Positions 55,976 to 63,216 of a DNA stretch of 63,216 bases are shown here, in pieces. The DNA is from Actinomadura hibisca NBRC 15177 (lineage in GTDB: Bacteria; Actinomycetota; Actinomycetes; Streptosporangiales; Streptosporangiaceae), in NCBI RefSeq assembly GCF_001552635.1, contig NZ_BCRO01000076.1:1-63216 (forward strand), written 5' to 3'. Every line of letters starts with the position of its first letter. Positions within the stretch are counted from its first letter, which is position 1. Made by a program: the position numbers and the translations under genes. The notes under the pieces were generated by a model that made no database searches, was not told the DNA's origin, and saw nothing but the letters and a program-made list of their open reading frames with translations.

Positions 55976-56653
55976 GTGGACATCATCGTGAGGGGCCGGC
56001 ACACCGACGTCAACGACAGGTTCCGTCGGCACTGCGACACCAAGCTGACCAAGATCGAGCGGCTCAACCAGAAGATCACCCGCGTGGACGTGGAGGTGTC
56101 CGAAGAGCGCAACCCGCGCCTGGCCGACCAGCGCGAACGGGTCGAGATCACCATCCGCGGCCGCGGCCCGGTGGTGCGGGCCGAGGCCGCCGCCGACGAC
56201 CGGTACGGCGCGCTCGACCTGGCCCTGGACAAGCTGGAGTCCCGGCTCCGCCGCGACGCCGACCGGCGCAAGCCGCACCACGGCAGCCGCAACAACGCCA
56301 AGCTCGCCGCCATGGAGGCCGCGCCGCTGCCCGCGTTCGGCGCGGCGGTCGCCACGGTGGCCGAACCCGACACCCGTACCGACCCCGACACCGACGCCGC
56401 GGCGGCCGCCGACGAGGCGACCTCCGACCTCGATGGCAACCTGGTGCCGATCCCCATGGACGGCGACGGCCCGGTCGTCGTCCGCGAGAAGTTTCACAAG
56501 GCCGAGCCGATGGGCATCGAGCAGGCCCTGTTCGAGATGGAGTTGGTGGGCCACGACTTCTTCCTGTTCCGCGACAAGGCCAACGGCTCGCCCTCGGTGG
56601 TCTACCGCCGCCGCGGCTGGGACTACGGCGTCATCCGCCTTGTCGAAGAGTGA
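55976..56653 (+). CDS. hpf: Ribosome hibernation promoting factor, long form
   Basis: 225 aa from GTG 55976 with AGAAGGGGGG upstream. N-terminal domain (1-105): MDIIVRGRHTDVNDRFRRHCDTKLTKIERL and VEITIRGRGPVVRAEAAADDRYGALDLALDKLESRLRR; acidic/Ala linker; C-terminal dimerisation domain (about 167-225): VVREKFHKAEPMGIEQALFEMELVGHDFFLFRDKANG. Long-form HPF dimerises 70S ribosomes to 100S in stationary phase. In its conserved place before secA (Rv3241c). Confidence 0.95.
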   Translation: MDIIVRGRHTDVNDRFRRHCDTKLTKIERLNQKITRVDVEVSEERNPRLADQRERVEITIRGRGPVVRAEAAADDRYGALDLALDKLESRLRRDADRRKPHHGSRNNAKLAAMEAAPLPAFGAAVATVAEPDTRTDPDTDAAAAADEATSDLDGNLVPIPMDGDGPVVVREKFHKAEPMGIEQALFEMELVGHDFFLFRDKANGSPSVVYRRRGWDYGVIRLVEE

Positions 56654-56904
56654 TGTGGCACTTGCGTCACGTCACGACCCGAAGCGTGTCATGATCTAGA
56701 GGACGTCGGCCGGCAGGCCGCGGACGCCGCGGCCGGGCGCGCCGCGCGGGGCTCGTCCCGCGCGTCGGTGCCCGGCCGCGCGCCCGTGCACAGGCCCTCC
56801 GGGAACGGTCCCGGCCCCCAGCACGTTGGGCCGAGGACGCCTCCGGACGGCGGGCGTCCGACCGGTGGAGCCCGGCCCCGCACCAGGGACACGGAAACCC
56901 GCAC

Positions 56905-57310
56905 CGGACCCGCACCACCCCGAGGGCCCACGCCCCCGGACCGGCACCACCCCGGGAGCCTTCGCTCCCGAACCCGCACCACGCCGGGAGCCAAATGCCC
57001 CTGGATCTGCACCACCCCGAGGGCCAGTGCCCTCGGACCCGCACCACCCCGGGGCTGCGCCCCTGGGACCTGCACCACCCTGGGGGCTGCGCCCCCGGAT
57101 CCGCACCACGCCGGGAGTCAACGCCCCCGGTCTGCACCACCCCGAGGGCCCGTGCTCCCGGATCCGCACCACCCCGGGGGCCGAGCCCCTGGGACCTGCA
57201 CCACCCTGGAGGCGCGTCTCCGGGCCCGTACCACCCCGGGAGCCAGCGCTCCCGGACTCGCAAAGCCCCGGGGGCCCGCGCCCCCGGACCCGCACCACGC
57301 CGAGCACGGC
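56905..57310. repeat. 32-bp hairpin-bearing tandem repeat array
   Basis: About 13 units. The marker GCACCAC is found at 56912, 56944, 56976, 57009, 57041, 57072, 57103, 57134, 57166, 57198, (57228), (57260) and 57292, spacing 30-33 bp. Each unit continues CCCGGGGGC, a few bases, then GCGCCCCCGG, i.e. its own GC hairpin. 32 is not a multiple of 3 and the units lack stops, so all frames are open but none is coding. The flanks 56654-56904 and 57311-57562 are GC-rich and hold no gene; the hpf transcript end is not obvious. Promoter elements for the next gene probably lie at 57492-57530. Confidence 0.85.
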
Positions 57311-57562
57311 CCCGGTCCCGCACATCCCGGGGGCGCTCCCGGCGGTACCACCCCGGGAAGGCCCGGGCCGCGCGAGCGCCGGTCCGGAACCGCCCCGGTT
57401 TCCCGGCGCCCGCCTGGGGGACACCCCGGGAGCGCGCCGACCCGTCCGGGGACGACCCCGGGCGACCCCGTCCGGGGGCCACCCCGGATCCCGAAACTGC
57501 ATAGATCCCAGATCACCGATTGCGAAGGGGGGAAGCGGCGTCCCCTCCACGCCGCGACTCAG

Positions 57563-58312
57563 GTGAGCGAGATTCCCGAGGCTCGCGGCGCCGCGGCGGT
57601 GCCCCGCCAGGCCGGCGCCATCCCGCGCGGCGGGTCCGGCGGGTCGGCCGACCCCATCCGCGTGCTCATCGTGGACGACCACGCGCTGTTCCGCCGCGGC
57701 CTGGAGATGGTGCTCCAGGGCGAGGAGGACATCGAGGTCATCGGCGAGGGCGGCGACGGGCACGAGGCCGTGCAGATGGCCGGCGACCTGCTGCCCGACG
57801 TGGTGCTGATGGACATCCGCATGCCGCGCCGCAGCGGCATCGAGGCGTGCACCGCGATGAAGGAGGCCGCGCCCAGCTCCAAGATCGTGATGCTGACCAT
57901 CAGCGACGAGGAGGAGGACCTCTTCGAGGCGCTCAAGGCGGGGGCCAGCGGCTACCTGCTGAAGGAGATCTCCATCGACGAGGTGCCGCAGGCGGTGCGC
58001 GCGGTGCACGGCGGGCAGTCGCTGATCAGCCCGTCGATGGCGTCCAAGCTGATCACCGAGTTCGCCTCGCTGGCCAAGCGCAGCGAGGAGCGCACCCAGC
58101 AGGTGCCCGCGCCGCGGCTGACCGAGCGCGAGATGGAGGTGTTGCGGCTGGTGGCGCGCGGCCTGGGCAACCGGGAGATCGCCAAGGAGCTGTTCATCTC
58201 CGAGAACACCGTGAAGAACCACGTCCGCAACATCCTGGAGAAGCTCCAGCTGCACTCGCGGATGGAGGCGGTCGTCTACGCGGTCCGGGAGAAGCTGCTG
58301 GAGATCACCTGA
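57563..58312 (+). CDS. Orphan NarL/LuxR-family response regulator
   Basis: 249 aa from GTG 57563; upstream sequence in frame is repeat array. A 30-residue Gly/Ala-rich N-terminus precedes the receiver with Asp38/Asp39, phospho-acceptor Asp84 (LMDIRMPRRSG), Thr in MLTISD and Lys in GYLLKEI. The LuxR HTH reads LTEREMEVLRLVARG and then ENTVKNHVRNILEKLQLHSRMEAVVYA. A very similar regulator with MLTISDEE and SPSMASKLITEF stands next to hpf in Streptomyces; no kinase is adjacent here. Target unknown. Confidence 0.9.
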   Translation: MSEIPEARGAAAVPRQAGAIPRGGSGGSADPIRVLIVDDHALFRRGLEMVLQGEEDIEVIGEGGDGHEAVQMAGDLLPDVVLMDIRMPRRSGIEACTAMKEAAPSSKIVMLTISDEEEDLFEALKAGASGYLLKEISIDEVPQAVRAVHGGQSLISPSMASKLITEFASLAKRSEERTQQVPAPRLTEREMEVLRLVARGLGNREIAKELFISENTVKNHVRNILEKLQLHSRMEAVVYAVREKLLEIT

Positions 58313-58366
58313 GCCGGAGGTGACCGTCGAAGGCGTTTTGTCGGTGTCGTCCTCTAGCATCACGGC

Positions 58367-59578
58367 GTGACCTACGCCGAACTCTCCGCCGACGAGGCGC
58401 GCCGCCTGCAACTGCGCGCGCAGGGACTGCTGGGCGCGGGCGCGCGCCGCGGCGGCGTGCCGGGCGCGCTCGCCCGGCTGGGCGCCGTCCAGCTCGACAC
58501 GATCTCGGTGCTGGCGCGCTCGCACGAGCTGGTGCCGTACGCGCGGCTCGGTCCGGTGGGCCGGGCCGCGGTGGACGCCGCCTACTGGGGCGATCCCGCT
58601 GGCACCGCGCCGCACCAGGCCCGCACGTTCGAGTACTGGGCGCACGCCGCGTCGATCCTGCCGGTGGCCGACTGGCCGCACTTCGCGTTCCGCCGCCGCG
58701 CGTTCCGCGAGCGCGGCCACCGCTGGCACCAGGTGCCCGAGGGCGCGTGCGACGAGGTGCGCGCCCGGCTGAAGGCCGACGGGCCGCTCACCACCAAGGA
58801 CCTGGGCGGCGCGCGCTCGGGTCCCGGCACGGGTTCGATGTCGGACTCGTGGGCCTGGAGCGAGCACAAGATCGCCATCGAGTGGATGCTGGACCTCGGC
58901 GAGGTCGTGTGCGTGCGCCGCACCGGCTGGCGGCGCGTCTACGACCTGGCCGAACGCGCCATCCCCGCCCCGCTGCTGGGCCACGAGCCGAGCGAGGCCG
59001 AATGCCTGGCCCACCTGGTGCGGCACGCCGGACGGGCGCTGGGCGTGGCGACCCGCGCCGACCTGGCCGACTACTACCGTCTCAAGGGCGAGCAGGTGGA
59101 CTCCGCCGTCGAGGCCGCCGGGCTCGTCCCCGTCACCGTCGCCGGGTGGCGGCACCGCGCCTGGGCCGACCCCGACGCGCTGGCCGAGCCCGCGCGCGGA
59201 TGGCACGTCACCACGCTGCTGTCACCGTTCGACTCGCTGGTGTGGGACCGCGCCCGCGCCTCGCGCGTGTTCGGGTTCGACCACCGGCTGGAGGCGTACG
59301 TGCCCAAGCACAAGCGGGTGCACGGCTACTTCGCGATGCCGGTGCTGGCGGGCGGGCGGCTGATCGGCCGGGTCGACCCCGGCCGCGAGGGCCGCACGCT
59401 GGTCGCCCGGCAGGTGTCGCTGGAACCGTGGGCCGCCACGCCCGCCAAGATCGAGACGTCCGCGACGGCCCTCGCCGAAGCGTTGCGGCGCGCCGCCGAC
59501 TGGGTGGGCTGCGACGACGTCCGCATCGAACGGGCGAGTGACGCGGAACTCACCGGGGTGCTCCGCGCGTTCCTCTAG
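58367..59578 (+). CDS. YcaQ/AlkZ-type winged-helix DNA glycosylase
   Basis: 403 aa from GTG 58367; TAGCAT (58355-58360) lies 7 nt upstream, so probably leaderless. The HTH_42 family signature includes the catalytic Gln42 and Asp44 in AVQLDTISVLARSHELV (the QxD variant of the YcaQ/AlkX branch), FEYWAHAASILP and LLSPFDSLVWDRARASRVFGFDHRLEAYVP. These enzymes unhook interstrand cross-links. It is often found beside the response regulator and secA in actinobacteria. Confidence 0.9.
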   Translation: MTYAELSADEARRLQLRAQGLLGAGARRGGVPGALARLGAVQLDTISVLARSHELVPYARLGPVGRAAVDAAYWGDPAGTAPHQARTFEYWAHAASILPVADWPHFAFRRRAFRERGHRWHQVPEGACDEVRARLKADGPLTTKDLGGARSGPGTGSMSDSWAWSEHKIAIEWMLDLGEVVCVRRTGWRRVYDLAERAIPAPLLGHEPSEAECLAHLVRHAGRALGVATRADLADYYRLKGEQVDSAVEAAGLVPVTVAGWRHRAWADPDALAEPARGWHVTTLLSPFDSLVWDRARASRVFGFDHRLEAYVPKHKRVHGYFAMPVLAGGRLIGRVDPGREGRTLVARQVSLEPWAATPAKIETSATALAEALRRAADWVGCDDVRIERASDAELTGVLRAFL

Positions 59579-59655
59579 GGATGGACAAAACAGAGCGACC
59601 CGCCCGGGATCCCAACGTGCGATCCTGCGGCGGGCCGTTCTCCACGGACCGGACG

Positions 59656-59994
59656 TCAGCCGTGCGGGGTGTGCTGGGTGTCGGTCTTGACGGGCTTGTC
59701 GATGGTCTCGCCCGCCCTCCCGCCCCGGCGCCTGGCCGTGCGCTTCCCGAAGACCGAGTAGTCCACGATCTCCGGGATGACACGTGGCGCGTCGACCACC
59801 ACGTCAGAGAAGATCCCGACCGCCGCGCTCACCACCAGACCGACCACGATGACCGCCGCACCGACCCAGAACATCAGCCAGTTGGGGCCCAAACACAACG
59901 CCACGCCACCGATGGCGAAGCCGATGAAGATGATCGAAACCGCGACCCACGAGCTGGGCCGTCCGGCGTGCGAGCCGTGCGATTCCTCGGACAT
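59656..59994 (-). CDS. Small HGxxx-type membrane protein
   Basis: 112 aa from ATG 59994 with GGGGAGG upstream. Short His-containing N-terminus (SHGSHAG), then two membrane helices (about 17-37 and 41-62) and a charged tail. It matches the small actinobacterial family, abbreviated HGxxx, with AWT/SSWVAV and GPNWLMFWVGA. Function unknown; a longer frame reaching 60240 is not supported. Opposite to secA. Confidence 0.75.
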   Translation of the reverse strand: MSEESHGSHAGRPSSWVAVSIIFIGFAIGGVALCLGPNWLMFWVGAAVIVVGLVVSAAVGIFSDVVVDAPRVIPEIVDYSVFGKRTARRRGGRAGETIDKPVKTDTQHTPHG

Positions 59995-60104
59995 GATGCG
60001 CCTCCCCTCAGGTGCACTGAGAGATCTTTCCTTGACCTGACGGGCCAAACGGGACCCGTCCTGGATTGCGTCGCAGGGTGACCTAGACCATTCTGGGTCT
60101 CGCC

Positions 60105-60119
60105 TACGATGGCATCGTA
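60105..60119 (+). promoter_or_regulatory. Palindrome TACGATG-G-CATCGTA upstream of secA
   Basis: 7-1-7 perfect inverted repeat; TACGAT (60105-60110) also fits a -10 element. It lies 60 bp before the secA start and may combine promoter and operator. Confidence 0.4.
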
Positions 60120-60178
60120 CGTGTGGTGTGCGTACCGCCCTCCAGCGGTGACCCACGATCTGCAAGGAGCCTCCGAGA

Positions 60179-63028
<2,850 letters not shown>

Positions 63029-63091
63029 AGGCAGGTCGTGTAACAACGGTTAGACAGCTGTGAGATAGCGAGAGAGCCCTTTATCTCTCAC

Positions 63092-63127
63092 CGGCGCCGC
63101 CGGGCCCTCCAGGGCCCGGCGGCGCCG
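63092..63127 (+). terminator. secA terminator
   Basis: Perfect 16-bp stem CGGCGCCGCCGGGCCC and complement, 4-nt TCCA loop, followed by CTGTTTG. It is 63 nt after the stop. Confidence 0.8.
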
Positions 63128-63135
63128 CTGTTTGA

Positions 63136-63216
63136 GCCTGAGCCCGCGCGCTCCGCACTCGACCAACAACCCCAGCCCCGTGCCCGAACATGACCACTAA
63201 CCCCGGCCACCGGGGA
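63136..63216. repeat. Second locus of the 107-bp repeat family (start)
   Basis: The 19-nt word ACCAACAACCCCAGCCCCG at 63162-63180 is identical to 44-62 of the left-edge array, followed by the same CCAC/CTAACCCC-type words. The repeat probably continues to the right of the window. No gene. Confidence 0.65.

Noticed and set aside
55620..55991. 123-aa frame in the hpf leader
   Set aside because: Arg-rich with no ribosome site or family; composition is that of non-coding DNA and it overlaps the hpf start.
56905..57310. Possible CRISPR array
   Set aside because: The units touch each other with no unique spacers and each unit is its own palindrome; no cas genes are seen.
56696..59206. 836-aa minus-strand frame over the repeat array and ycaQ
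   Set aside because: It is open only because the repeat units lack stops; the composition is periodic Trp/Cys/Gly nonsense.

Overview
The window is very GC-rich, uses many GTG starts and has short or overlapping gene junctions, all typical of a filamentous-type actinobacterium. The conserved genes (fbiA-fbiB, whiB2, a zincin-like gene, DUF3499, manB, Trm112-like, SIS isomerase, ahcY, mtrA-mtrB-lpqB, comF, hpf, secA) follow the same neighbourhood as M. tuberculosis Rv3240c-Rv3262 and the equivalent Streptomyces region. Family mix and codon bias suggest a Streptosporangiales/Thermomonosporaceae-like organism (for example Actinomadura); this is an inference, because there is no rRNA in the window.

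Layout. 1-509: a 107-bp tandem repeat. 510-9638: coenzyme F420 genes fbiB/fbiA (minus), a membrane protein with a Gln/Gly/Tyr-rich tail, whiB2, a very large glycosyltransferase-membrane protein and its DUF5719 partner. 9720-18407: an accessory block of small secreted proteins, a secreted lipase-like hydrolase, a receiver-less winged-helix regulator and a translationally overlapping trio (extracellular substrate-binding/VWA protein, histidine kinase, LuxR-type response regulator). 18518-22673: DUF3499, manB, Trm112-like, SIS isomerase and a cation diffusion facilitator, mostly overlapping. 22692-23460: a Uma2 gene bracketed by two near-identical terminator hairpins. 23977-32324: a two-component system, then a SARP/NB-ARC/TPR regulator facing an SDR-MFS-old yellow enzyme cassette. 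32381-36843: MerR, two different SAH hydrolases in tandem, MarR and a RibD-type reductase. 36923-41153: a Ser/Thr kinase fused to ten Sel1/TPR repeats, an unknown protein and a GH5 endoglycoceramidase-like enzyme. 41304-49277: RDD, SpoIIM, DUF58, MoxR, DUF4350, DUF4129 and a multi-pass membrane protein (the MoxR/DUF58 cluster). 49598-54243: mtrA-mtrB-lpqB. 54488-63028: comF, hpf, an orphan NarL-type regulator, a YcaQ-type glycosylase, a small membrane protein and secA.

How the parts fit: fbiA/fbiB make F420, manB plus the SIS isomerase feed sugar-phosphate/mannose metabolism for the envelope, MtrAB-LpqB and WhiB2 control cell cycle, envelope and development, ahcY recycles SAH, and SecA exports the many secreted products. 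Between these conserved genes sit short-period, GC-rich tandem repeats (107, 32 and 18 bp) and paired palindromes that no gene explains. A 19-nt core of the 107-bp element occurs at both edges of the window.
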